Shown: piece after piece, positions 1-7,302 of the stretch | How the letters are laid out: each line of letters starts with the position of its first letter | Position numbering within the stretch: the first letter of the stretch is position 1 | NCBI GenBank assembly: GCA_045113475.1 | Contig: JBGUIY010000266.1 | Span: forward strand, 1-16,592 | Direction of reading: 5' to 3' | Length of the DNA: 16,592 nt | From: UBA4246 sp045113475 | Lineage (GTDB): Bacteria > Bacillota > Clostridia > Christensenellales > Aristaeellaceae | Notes under the pieces: model-generated | What the model was told of the DNA's origin: nothing | Seen by the model: only the letters and a program-made list of their open reading frames with translations | The model's database searches: none | Program-made: the position numbers and the translations under genes

Positions 1-1195
1 CCAGGGCTGCTTCGGCGTCCGCGCACTGCTGTTCCAGTTCAAGCTGATGATCCTGCATCGTGTCCAGCAGGTCCTGCAGCTGATCCCGCTCTGCGGCGAG
101 AGCCGCGGCCTGCTCCAGCGCTTCGGCGAGATCCGCTTCAGCGTTCGCCCTGCGCTCATCCAGTTCCGTCTGGGCGGTCTGCAGCGCGGTGACGCGCTCA
201 TTCAGGCGCTCGATCTCCAGCGCCGTTTCATTGCCGTCCGGCTTCGGCGTTTCGGCCGCAGCCTCATTTGCCTGCCCGTCCTCCGGAGCAGGGCCGGCGC
301 TCCCACGCGCTTCCAGCTCGCTCTTCAGTTGATCCCGTTCCCGGGTGAGCGCCTCCGCCTGGGCTTCGGCCTGGGACAGCTGGCCGGCGGTTTCATCAAG
401 CTGGCCGCGGAGATCGACTTCCGTCTGCTTCAGCGCTTCCAGTTCGGCCGTCAGGGCAGTGTTCTTTTCAGTCGCTTCATTGGCCTGACGCGCGTAATTC
501 TTCGACTTCTGCTCGGCGCTCGCCTTTCCCTCTTCCAGGCTCGCGATCCGGTTGTTCAGGTTCCTGATCCCGTTATCTTTCTCGACGATCTCGTCGCGGA
601 GGGCATCCATCTGCTTGTTCTGCGCGTCAACCTGCGCAAACAGCTCGTTCGCCTCCTTCAGCAGGTCCTGATAGGCGGCGTCGGGATCCTTCACCTGCGA
701 CGCGGATTCGATGCGGAGCAGCGCGTTTTCCCGGGTGAGCGCCTGAAGCTGGCGCTGATCCTTGGTCAGCTGCTCTTTCAGCGTTTCCACATTGGCGCGC
801 TGCTTTTCCAGTTCGGTGCGTGCCTTGAACAACTGCGTCTCCAGATCGTCCGGGTCGCTCAAATCCGGGGTCAGCGCTTCGACCTGGGCCTGCAGGGAGG
901 CCACGTCAGCGGAAAGCTGCTGCTCCCTCTGCTGCGCGGCGTCAAGCAGCGCCTGCGTTTCCGTGAGCGCTGCCTCCAGCTCGTCGCCCCGCGTCTTCGC
1001 CGCTTTCAGCTGCCCGATCATATCCTTGCCGCCATCGATATCGGCCATCTCCTGCGAAAGCCTCGCGTTCCTGCCCCGCAGGATGCCGGCTTCGTCATTG
1101 AGCTGGTTGATGCGCACGAGCGCAAAAGCCAGCACGGCGGCCAGCAGCACCACGACGGCAAGCATCACCCAGGGCAGCCACTTGTTTTTACTCAC
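1..1195 (-). CDS. Membrane-anchored long coiled-coil protein, C-terminus cut by window edge
   Basis: I do not recognise a named family. The frame is open from a GTG at 1195 to the window edge, giving 398 codons with no stop. The start is supported by GGAGGA at 1201-1206 with a 5-nt spacer. Residues 1-7 are short and basic (SKNKW), about 8-27 form one strongly hydrophobic membrane segment (rich in V, L and A), and the rest is almost entirely E/Q/A/L/K/R heptad-like coiled coil. A Pro/Gly/Asn-rich break at about 297-323 separates two coiled-coil blocks. The likely topology is a single N-terminal anchor with a long rod; whether the rod faces the cytoplasm or the outside cannot be decided, as the anchor could also be an uncleaved signal. 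It follows ftsZ in the same direction, 86 nt away across a terminator-like hairpin. EzrA also has an N-terminal anchor plus coiled coil, but no homology is claimed. Confidence 0.88.
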   Translation of the reverse strand, partial: MSKNKWLPWVMLAVVVLLAAVLAFALVRINQLNDEAGILRGRNARLSQEMADIDGGKDMIGQLKAAKTRGDELEAALTETQALLDAAQQREQQLSADVASLQAQVEALTPDLSDPDDLETQLFKARTELEKQRANVETLKEQLTKDQRQLQALTRENALLRIESASQVKDPDAAYQDLLKEANELFAQVDAQNKQMDALRDEIVEKDNGIRNLNNRIASLEEGKASAEQKSKNYARQANEATEKNTALTAELEALKQTEVDLRGQLDETAGQLSQAEAQAEALTRERDQLKSELEARGSAGPAPEDGQANEAAAETPKPDGNETALEIERLNERVTALQTAQTELDERRANAEADLAEALEQAAALAAERDQLQDLLDTMQDHQLELEQQCADAEAAL

Positions 1196-1217
1196 GGGAA
1201 TCCTCCACAAAAGGCAA

Positions 1218-1253
1218 TACCGGAACGCGCGGCATCAGTCGCGTGTTCCGGCA
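1218..1253 (-). terminator. Terminator-like hairpin after ftsZ
   Basis: Read on the minus strand, arms at 1240-1251 and 1220-1231 form a 12-bp stem (CCGGAACACGCG against CGCGCGTTCCGG) with one A-C mismatch and an 8-nt loop. A U-A and a G-U pair can extend it outward. A moderately T-rich stretch (TATTGCCTTTTG) follows. It lies about 30 nt past the ftsZ stop and just before the ribosome binding site of the coiled-coil gene, so it probably ends or attenuates the ftsAZ transcript. The tail is not a pure T-run, so some read-through is plausible. Confidence 0.6.
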
Positions 1254-1281
1254 CTGCGTTCAACAAAATCGCACGGTCGAA

Positions 1282-2640
1282 TTACTTTTTACGTTCCCTG
1301 CGCAGGTAGCTCGGCACGCCAAGATCGTCCTTCTCATTCGCGGCAGGCTGCACCTTCGGCTGCTCCATCTGGGGGGCCGGGGCGTTGTACTGCTGCTGAT
1401 AGGGCTGGTACGGCGGGTTATAGGCCGGCGCAGCAGGCGCGCTGTACGGCGACTGGTAGGTGGGCACGGCGCCGCTGGGCATCTGCACGGCGGGACGGGC
1501 CGCAGAGTACTGTACCGGCTCGCTGTCGTAGGAGGCGGGAGCGGGAGCGTCGAAGGACGCGGGTTCCGCGGCGGGCGTCTCCACACGGGTGCGGTTCTCG
1601 TAGGGATTGTAGGAGGGGATCGCCGCGCCGTAGGGCGTCGCCTGCGGGCGGGCCTTCTTCTTGGTATCGCGGGACGGGAAGGGCGTCTTCTCGAAGCCGG
1701 TGGCGATCACGGTGATGCGCACCTCATCCTTGAGCTCGGGATCGACACCCGCGCCGAAGATGATATTGGCGTCGTCGTCGGCCTGCTCCATGATCAGGTT
1801 GGCCGCCTCGTTGATCTCCATGATGCTGATGTCTTCACCGCCGGTGATGTTGATCAGCACGGAGCGGGCGCCGTCGATCTTGGTTTCAAGCAGCGGGCTG
1901 GCGATGGCGTTCTTGGCGGCGTCCACCGTCTTGGTCTCGCCGGAGCCGAGGCCGATGCCCATGTGGGCCATGCCGCCGGATTCCATGATGGTCTTGACAT
2001 CGGCAAAGTCCAGGTTGATGAGCGCGGGAACGGCGATCAGGTCGGAAATGCCCTGAATGCCCTGGCGCAGCACGTCGTCCGCGATGCGGAAGGCCTCCAG
2101 CATGGAGGTGCCCTTGCTGACCACCTGCAGCAGGCGGTCGTTGGGGATCACGACCAATGTATCCACGGTCTGCTTGAGCTCGTTGATGCCCATGTCAGCG
2201 TTCTTCATGCGCTGCTTGCCTTCGAAGGTGAAGGGCTTGGTGACAACGGCGATGGTCAGGCAGCCCAGCTCACGGGCGACTTCCGCCACCACCGGCGCCG
2301 CGCCGGTGCCCGTGCCGCCGCCCATACCGGCGGTCACGAAGACCAGGTCGGCTCCCTTCATGGTCTGGGAGATCTCCTCGCGGCTCTCCTCCGCGGCACG
2401 GCGGCCGATATCCGGGATCGCGCCCGCGCCGAGGCCCTTGGTCAGCTTTTCGCCGATCTGGATCTTGGTCTGCGCCTTGGAAAGGCCCAGGGCCTGCCGG
2501 TCCGTATTCACGGCGACGAAATCGACGCCGCGCAGGCCCGCTTCGACCATGCGGTTCACCGCGTTGGTGCCGCCGCCGCCGCAGCCTACGACCTTGATGG
2601 ACGCAAAGGACGACTGGTCAATCTTTACTTCAAATGGCAT
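1282..2640 (-). CDS. ftsZ: Cell division protein FtsZ
   Basis: This is the tubulin-like GTPase that polymerises into the Z-ring at mid-cell and recruits the divisome. The 452-residue product has the glycine-rich N-terminal nucleotide region (GCGGGGTNAVNRM at 19-31), the tubulin signature GGGTGTG at 107-113, and the synergy-loop segment NLDFADV at 209-215, whose acidic residues complete the GTPase site of the neighbouring subunit. The globular core ends near residue 320. A variable linker of about 115 residues rich in Pro, Tyr, Gln and Ala follows, and then a conserved C-terminal peptide (DDLGVPSYLRR at 438-448) with a basic tail, the usual docking site for FtsA and other partners. ATG start with GGGGAGG upstream. 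It lies 22 nt downstream of ftsA and shares its promoter. Slightly longer than the usual 350-400 residues because of the linker. Confidence 0.98.
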   Translation of the reverse strand: MPFEVKIDQSSFASIKVVGCGGGGTNAVNRMVEAGLRGVDFVAVNTDRQALGLSKAQTKIQIGEKLTKGLGAGAIPDIGRRAAEESREEISQTMKGADLVFVTAGMGGGTGTGAAPVVAEVARELGCLTIAVVTKPFTFEGKQRMKNADMGINELKQTVDTLVVIPNDRLLQVVSKGTSMLEAFRIADDVLRQGIQGISDLIAVPALINLDFADVKTIMESGGMAHMGIGLGSGETKTVDAAKNAIASPLLETKIDGARSVLINITGGEDISIMEINEAANLIMEQADDDANIIFGAGVDPELKDEVRITVIATGFEKTPFPSRDTKKKARPQATPYGAAIPSYNPYENRTRVETPAAEPASFDAPAPASYDSEPVQYSAARPAVQMPSGAVPTYQSPYSAPAAPAYNPPYQPYQQQYNAPAPQMEQPKVQPAANEKDDLGVPSYLRRERKK

Positions 2641-2662
2641 GTTGTTTCCTCCCCGTTATTAC

Positions 2663-3841
2663 TCAGCCGCCGAACAGATTCCGGAAGAAACCGGAAAGCC
2701 CGCCTGATGCGGAACGATTGCCGGCGACGGTATCTACAACCAGGTCGAGCAGCCCCAGCGCGCTGGAATAGGCGGGGCTGGAAAGCTTGACTGCTTTGCG
2801 CGGCAGCTCGCGGACCGGGCGCTCCAGCTTGGCGGAGAGATAATCCCTGCCGCCGCGGTTGATGGCCAGGCCGCCGCCGGTCAGATAAATGGTGGACCAG
2901 TTGCTCAGCTTCACGCCGCTTTCACGGATGGCCTCGGCAATGGCCTCGCAGATCTCCTCAGTGCGCGCTTCCAGGATCTTCTCAACCTCTTCGCGCTCAA
3001 AGGTCTTGGTCGCTCCCGTCTTGTCGGGCGCGTCAAAGGTGGTCTGGCCCGCGGACAGGCCGTACACATAGGCGCGCTTGATGGTCTCGGCCGCGTCGAT
3101 GTTGACGTCGAGGCCGTAAGCCAGGTCGGCCGCGATGTTGCCGCCGCCCATGGGGATGGTCTTCAGGAAGGTCAGGGCGTCGCCCTCCACCGTCATGACC
3201 TCGGTGGTCAGGTAGCCGATATCCACCAGCACCGCCGTCCGGTCGCGCTCAGCGTCCGGGATGAACAGCATGGCCTGGCCGGTGGGAGTCGAGAAGCAGC
3301 CGGTGACGTTGATATCCAGCTTCTTGAAACGGGCGCGGACGTCGTCGATAAAGAACTGATCCGCGATCACGAAGGAGATCATCGCCCGCAGCTCGTAGCC
3401 TCTGGCGTTCATCGGCTCCAGCGTCTTTTCGCCGTCGTCCACCATGAACCACGCGGGGCTGCGGTGGATGATCTGGCCGCGCACCTCGCCCAGTGCCTGG
3501 GTGGCGCGCTGGAACAGCTCGTCGATGTCCTTGATCGTGACATGCGGGTCAGCGCCCTGCAGGTCGACCTTGGCTTCCACCGCGCGGACGGTGCAGAAAT
3601 CCCCGGGAACGCCGATATTGATGTCCCGGATGCGCACCTTGGCCTGTTCTTCGGCTTCGTGGATCGCGTTGTTGATGGCGTTGTTGAGCTCAGAAGGCGC
3701 ATTCCACTGCCCGTCCAGGTATCCGTCGTACAGCGCAGTGCCCGCGCCGATGATATCACAGCGTTCACGGCCATTCGCTTCCGCTACCAGGGCGACCAGC
3801 TTGCTGGTGCCGAAATCCATTGCTGAGACAACCGTCTTCAT
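2663..3841 (-). CDS. ftsA: Cell division protein FtsA
   Basis: This is the actin-like ATPase that tethers FtsZ filaments to the membrane. The 392-residue product shows the first phosphate loop (AMDFGTSKL, 7-15), an SHS2-like insert (about 70-160), the second phosphate motif (VLVDIGYLTTEV, 204-215), a connecting GGGNIAADLAYGL segment (232-244) and the adenosine motif (IYLTGGGLAINRG, 318-330). The last residues (GLSGFFRNLFGG) resemble the amphipathic membrane-targeting helix of FtsA. I chose ATG 3841 because GGGAG at 3850-3854 is 8 nt upstream; a TTG at 3856 would overlap that ribosome site. Phosphate loop 2 reads DIGYLTTE rather than the more usual DIGGGTTD. The gene lies directly upstream of ftsZ behind its own promoter and a 5'-UTR hairpin. 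At 392 residues it is a little short for the family (about 420). Confidence 0.95.
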   Translation of the reverse strand: MKTVVSAMDFGTSKLVALVAEANGRERCDIIGAGTALYDGYLDGQWNAPSELNNAINNAIHEAEEQAKVRIRDINIGVPGDFCTVRAVEAKVDLQGADPHVTIKDIDELFQRATQALGEVRGQIIHRSPAWFMVDDGEKTLEPMNARGYELRAMISFVIADQFFIDDVRARFKKLDINVTGCFSTPTGQAMLFIPDAERDRTAVLVDIGYLTTEVMTVEGDALTFLKTIPMGGGNIAADLAYGLDVNIDAAETIKRAYVYGLSAGQTTFDAPDKTGATKTFEREEVEKILEARTEEICEAIAEAIRESGVKLSNWSTIYLTGGGLAINRGGRDYLSAKLERPVRELPRKAVKLSSPAYSSALGLLDLVVDTVAGNRSASGGLSGFFRNLFGG

Positions 3842-3866
3842 TGCTTCATCTCCCAATTGAGGGTCA

Positions 3867-3886
3867 GCCGTAAGCAGACTTACGGC
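3867..3886 (-). promoter_or_regulatory. Perfect hairpin in the ftsA 5' leader
   Basis: GCCGTAAG (3867-3874) and CTTACGGC (3879-3886) form a perfect 8-bp stem with a 4-nt loop. It sits between the predicted transcription start (about 3903) and the ftsA ribosome binding site (3850-3854), and no T-run follows. This suggests a leader structure or an operator rather than a terminator. Function is inferred from position only. Confidence 0.5.
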
Positions 3887-3909
3887 GCACTTCTACAAAT
3901 TTTCATCTT

Positions 3910-3938
3910 ATTGTAACTGTTTTGTCATAAATATGCAA
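3910..3938 (-). promoter_or_regulatory. Sigma-A-type promoter for ftsA-ftsZ
   Basis: On the minus strand, the -35 element TTGCAT (3933-3938) and -10 element TACAAT (3910-3915) are separated by exactly 17 bp. The region is AT-rich in an otherwise GC-rich window. Predicted transcription start is near 3903, giving a leader of about 60 nt. The -10 region reads ACAGTTACAAT, a partial match to the ATTGTNACAAT palindromes at the lipoprotein promoter. Confidence 0.75.
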
Positions 3939-4018
3939 GAGGAATTGCAAACTTTTTTCCGGTTTCTGCGTGAAATGAGCGTAAATTTTCAATGCTCAGC
4001 GCCGGTCCGGCGTCCGGA

Positions 4019-5035
4019 TCACACGTCCTCCACGTCGAAGGCCGCCGCCCGGGCCATCCGGTTCATCACCGCCAGGCCCACGGCCTCCTCGCTGACCGCC
4101 TCCGCCAGCAGCCGGGTATAGCCCCGGTGATCCGCCTCCCGCAGGCCGGCGAACAGGTGATGCGCGGCATCCAGCAGCGTCGCGCCCATGGACAGGGTAC
4201 GGCGGCCGCCATACATCGGGATATGCGCGTCCAGCGCCAGGATCACCGCGTTTTCCTCCGCGTCGTAAGCCTGCCGGATCGCCTGAGCCACCGCCTCCGC
4301 GCTGCCACGGTAGATAGTCAGGCGGCCCTTCGGCGCGTAATGCCGGTGCCTCATGCCCGGCGAAGGCGCGGCCTCCCCCTCCTTGAGGGGACGCATCACA
4401 CTGTCCGCGACCTCGCAGGCGCCCACCAGTCCGGCGACCATTTCCCGGGTCACGGCCCCGGGACGCAGGATCACCGGCACGGGCCCGGAGGCGTCCAGCA
4501 CTGTGGATTCGACGCCGAAATCGCAGGCCCCGCCGTCCAGGATCAGCGGGATCCGCCCGTCCATGTCCTCCAGCACGTGCGCTGCCGTCGTGGGGCTCGG
4601 CCGGGTGGACAGGTTCGCACTCGGCGCGGCCACGGGGACGCCCGCCGCCTTCAGCATGGCCCTGGCCACGGGATGGCTGGGCATCCGCATGCCCACCGTA
4701 TCCAGTCCGGCAGTCACCACCTCCGGCACCGCCTGCTTTTTCCTGCACAGCACCGTCAGCGGACCGGGCCAGAAGCGGTCCATGAGGCGGAGCGCCGTTT
4801 CGGTCGGTTCGCACAGTGCGTCCAGCTGGGAGCGGTCCCAGATGTGCACGATCAGCGGATTGTCCGCCGGCCGGCCCTTCGCCGCGAAGATGGCCCGCAC
4901 GGCGTCCGCGTTCAGGGCGTCCGCCCCAAGGCCGTAGACCGTTTCGGTGGGGAAGGCCACCAGCTGGCCGGTGCGCAGCAGCTCAGCCGCTTCCGCCAGG
5001 GCCGCCTCTGTCGGCTGCAAAACTTTTGTTTCCAT
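4019..5035 (-). CDS. tsaC: Sua5-type threonylcarbamoyl-AMP synthase
   Basis: It makes threonylcarbamoyl-AMP from threonine, bicarbonate and ATP, the first step of the t6A modification at position 37 of ANN-decoding tRNAs. The 338-residue product has a YrdC domain at about 8-200, with the N-terminal FPTETVYGLGADA motif (28-40), the KGRP segment (53-56), PSANLS (138-143) and GVESTVLD (174-181). The conserved Sua5 linker PSPGMRHRHYAPKG is at 225-238, and a C-terminal Sua5 domain follows (about 240-338). Length and the extra domain make it Sua5-type rather than short TsaC. I chose ATG 5035 because the upstream in-frame extension lies inside the preceding gene and does not resemble the family; AAGG about 9 nt upstream serves as ribosome site. 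It starts 10 nt after the amidohydrolase stop and is the last gene of the run begun at 12560. A sua5 gene near prfA is common in Bacillota. Confidence 0.95.
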   Translation of the reverse strand: METKVLQPTEAALAEAAELLRTGQLVAFPTETVYGLGADALNADAVRAIFAAKGRPADNPLIVHIWDRSQLDALCEPTETALRLMDRFWPGPLTVLCRKKQAVPEVVTAGLDTVGMRMPSHPVARAMLKAAGVPVAAPSANLSTRPSPTTAAHVLEDMDGRIPLILDGGACDFGVESTVLDASGPVPVILRPGAVTREMVAGLVGACEVADSVMRPLKEGEAAPSPGMRHRHYAPKGRLTIYRGSAEAVAQAIRQAYDAEENAVILALDAHIPMYGGRRTLSMGATLLDAAHHLFAGLREADHRGYTRLLAEAVSEEAVGLAVMNRMARAAAFDVEDV

Positions 5036-5045
5036 TCTCCCGCCT

Positions 5046-6203
5046 TCAATCCCTGAGCTGCGGCACGCCGTCGATATAGACCTGGCGCGCCCGTGCCTGG
5101 ATATCGCGCAGCGGATTGCCCTCGAATACTGCGATGTCCGCGTCCTTGCCCGGCTCCAGGGAGCCGATGCGGTGCTCCACGCCAATGACCTGGGCGGGAT
5201 TCAGGGTGATCGCCTTCCAGGCCGCCTCCTCGGGCAGGCCGTCCTTCATGGCCAGGCCGGCGCACAGGGGCAGGTACTGCAGCGGGATCACCGGCGCGTC
5301 CGTGATCAGGCACACCTTGAGGCCGGCGGCGTTCAGCAGCCCCGGCGTGGCGAAGGATTTGTGCCGGAGCTCGATCTTGCCCTTGTGGCCCAGGGACGGA
5401 CCCACCAGGACGGGGAAGCCGGCCTTCTGCAGCTGCGGGATGATCAGGTGGCCTTCGGTGCAGTGGTCCAGGGTCACGCAGATATCCAGCTCCCGGGCGA
5501 TGCGGATCACCGTCAGGATATCGTCCGCGCGGTGGGCGTGGCACTTCAGCGGGATCTCCTTGCGGATGACGGGCAGAAGCGCCTCCAGAGCGGGATCGAA
5601 AGGCCGCTTTTTACTGTCGTCCTTCTCCGACTCCGCGATCTCCTCAGCGTAGCGCTTCGCCTTCCACAGGTTCTCCCTCAGCAGGGCGGCGACGCCCATG
5701 CGGGTGACCGGCTTCTTGTGCCCCTGCTGGCCGTAGCAGCTCTTGGGGTTCTCGCCGAAGGCGGCCTTCATGGCGGCGGGATCCTTCAGGATCATATCGC
5801 TCACGTCCGTGCCCCGCAGCTTGATGGCGACAAAGGTGCCGCCGATCACGTTGGCGCTGCCGGGGCCGGTCATGGCGGAGGTGACGCCGGCGGCAACCGC
5901 GTTGCCGAAGGCTTCGTCCATGGGGTTGATGCCGTCCAGGCCCCGCATGTCCGGGGTGACGGGATCGGACATCTCGTTATAGTCCGCGCCTTCCCAGCGC
6001 ATCGCTTCCTCGTCCACGCCGATGTGGGTATGGGCGTCCACAAAGCCGGGCGTGACCAGCAGGCCTTCCGCGTCGAACACCTCCGCGCCTTCCGCCTCGA
6101 TATGCTCGCCGAGGGCCGCGATCTTGCCCCCGTTCACCAGCACGTCGCCGATGAAATCCTTGCCAGCCACCGGCTTGATGTGTCCATGTTTGATCAGCAG
6201 CAT
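5046..6203 (-). CDS. Metal-dependent amidohydrolase (imidazolonepropionase-related)
   Basis: This is a probable cytosolic hydrolase of cyclic amides or related C-N bonds, of the amidohydrolase superfamily. The 385-residue product has the N-terminal beta-sandwich followed by TPGFVDAHTH (51-60), whose HxH (His58, His60) binds metal. Further likely ligands are the CHAH region (221-224), LDHCTEGH (245-252, His247) and TDAP (301-304, Asp302). The C-terminal GSLEPGKDADIAVF segment (347-360) is the usual sandwich-closing motif. ATG 6203 was chosen because AAAGGAG sits 6 nt upstream; an in-frame GTG at 6227 overlaps prfA and precedes that site. The substrate cannot be named, and no hut genes are nearby to support histidine degradation. 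It occupies the slot between prfA and sua5 where prmC is often found. Confidence 0.88.
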   Translation of the reverse strand: MLLIKHGHIKPVAGKDFIGDVLVNGGKIAALGEHIEAEGAEVFDAEGLLVTPGFVDAHTHIGVDEEAMRWEGADYNEMSDPVTPDMRGLDGINPMDEAFGNAVAAGVTSAMTGPGSANVIGGTFVAIKLRGTDVSDMILKDPAAMKAAFGENPKSCYGQQGHKKPVTRMGVAALLRENLWKAKRYAEEIAESEKDDSKKRPFDPALEALLPVIRKEIPLKCHAHRADDILTVIRIARELDICVTLDHCTEGHLIIPQLQKAGFPVLVGPSLGHKGKIELRHKSFATPGLLNAAGLKVCLITDAPVIPLQYLPLCAGLAMKDGLPEEAAWKAITLNPAQVIGVEHRIGSLEPGKDADIAVFEGNPLRDIQARARQVYIDGVPQLRD

Positions 6204-6223
6204 AGATATCTCCTTTCCCGTGT

Positions 6224-7300
6224 TCACAGATTGAGCTGTTCCAGCTTCCGCCGCTGCTCGTCGGCGGTCAGCGCGTCGATGAATTCGTCCAGGTCGCCGT
6301 CCAGCACGGCGTTCAGTTTATACAGCGTGAGCCCGATACGGTGATCGGTCACCCGGCTCTCATGGAAATTGTAGGTGCGGATACGCTCGTTCCGCTCGCC
6401 CGATCCCACCTGCGCCCGGCGGTTGGCCGCGTAGGTCTGGTCCTTCTCGGCCTGATACAGGTCGTACAGGCGGCTTTTGAGGACCTTCATGGCCTTTTCC
6501 TTGTTCTTGAGCTGGCTCTTTTCGTCCTGGCAAGTCACCACCAGTCCGGTGGGCAGGTGCGTGATGCGCACCGCGGAATCCGTACGGTTGATATACTGCC
6601 CGCCGTGGCCGGACGCCCGGTAGGTGTCGATGCGGATATCCCCGTCGGCGATATTGACCTCCACGTCCTCCGCTTCCGGCAGCACGGCAACGGTGGCCGT
6701 GCTGGTATGGATACGCCCAGCGGTCTCGGTGACCGGCACGCGCTGGATGCGGTGGACACCGCTCTCGAACTTCATCCGGGCAAAGGCTCCCGCGCCGTTC
6801 AGCAGGAACACGGCCTCCTTGACGCCACCGAGTTCGGTATCCATCACGCTGATGGTCTCGGCTTTGTAACCGTGCCGCTCCGCGTAACGGATATACATGC
6901 GCATGAGCAGGCCCGCGAACAGGGCCGCTTCCTCGCCGCCGGCCCCGGGACGGATCTCCAGGATGACGCTGCGGTCGTCGTTCTCGTCCTGGGGGATCAG
7001 ATAAAGCCGGAGCTCCTCCCGCAGGGCGTCCCGCTCCGGATAGAGCGTTTTCAGCTCCTCCACGGCCTCGCCGCGCAGCTCGGGATCCTCGCGCAGCTCC
7101 TCCGCCTCGGCGATATGCCGGCCCAGGGCCTGGAAACGCTCCCAGGCCTTCACAGCCGGCTCCAGCCGGGCCTGCTCCCTGAGCGTATGCCGGTACCTGG
7201 GCACGTCCATGATGACTTCCGGCTGCTCTGCCGTGACACAGAGTTCTTCATACCGGGCGGACAACTGTTCAAAATGGTTTTTCAGCAGCTGATCGTCCAT
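6224..7300 (-). CDS. prfA: Peptide chain release factor 1
   Basis: RF1 recognises UAA and UAG in the ribosomal A site and triggers peptide release. The 358-residue product, of normal length, has an N-terminal helical domain, the PVT codon-recognition tripeptide at 189-191 (a PxT motif, marking RF1 rather than RF2, which has SPF), the GRIHTSTATVAVLPE segment, and the catalytic GGQ at 233-235 in SGHGGQYINRTDSAVRITHLPTG. The conserved C-terminal SGERNERIRTYNFHESRVTDHRIG region is complete. I chose ATG 7300 rather than GTG 7306, because the ribosome site AGGAG (7306-7310) overlaps that GTG and is correctly spaced for the ATG. The xylanase stop is 2 nt upstream, so the two are probably translationally coupled. 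Methylation of the GGQ glutamine would need PrmC, which is not in this window. Confidence 0.98.
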   Translation of the reverse strand: MDDQLLKNHFEQLSARYEELCVTAEQPEVIMDVPRYRHTLREQARLEPAVKAWERFQALGRHIAEAEELREDPELRGEAVEELKTLYPERDALREELRLYLIPQDENDDRSVILEIRPGAGGEEAALFAGLLMRMYIRYAERHGYKAETISVMDTELGGVKEAVFLLNGAGAFARMKFESGVHRIQRVPVTETAGRIHTSTATVAVLPEAEDVEVNIADGDIRIDTYRASGHGGQYINRTDSAVRITHLPTGLVVTCQDEKSQLKNKEKAMKVLKSRLYDLYQAEKDQTYAANRRAQVGSGERNERIRTYNFHESRVTDHRIGLTLYKLNAVLDGDLDEFIDALTADEQRRKLEQLNL

Positions 7301-7302
7301 GC

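Noticed and set aside
1243..2790. Long plus-strand open frame of 515 codons antisense to ftsZ and its flanks
   Set aside because: It mirrors ftsZ, has low-complexity R/G/H-rich composition, no ribosome site and no family resemblance; long antisense frames are expected in GC-rich coding DNA.
4000..4012. CGCCG-GAC-CGGCG hairpin after tsaC as a terminator
   Set aside because: The stem is only 5 bp and no T-run follows in the transcription direction; the weaker TGAGC/GCTCA pairing at 3976-3998 is also unconvincing.
5036..5185. 50-residue N-terminal extension of the Sua5 protein
   Set aside because: It lies inside the amidohydrolase gene, is S/R-rich shadow sequence, and the family begins at the ATG at 5035.
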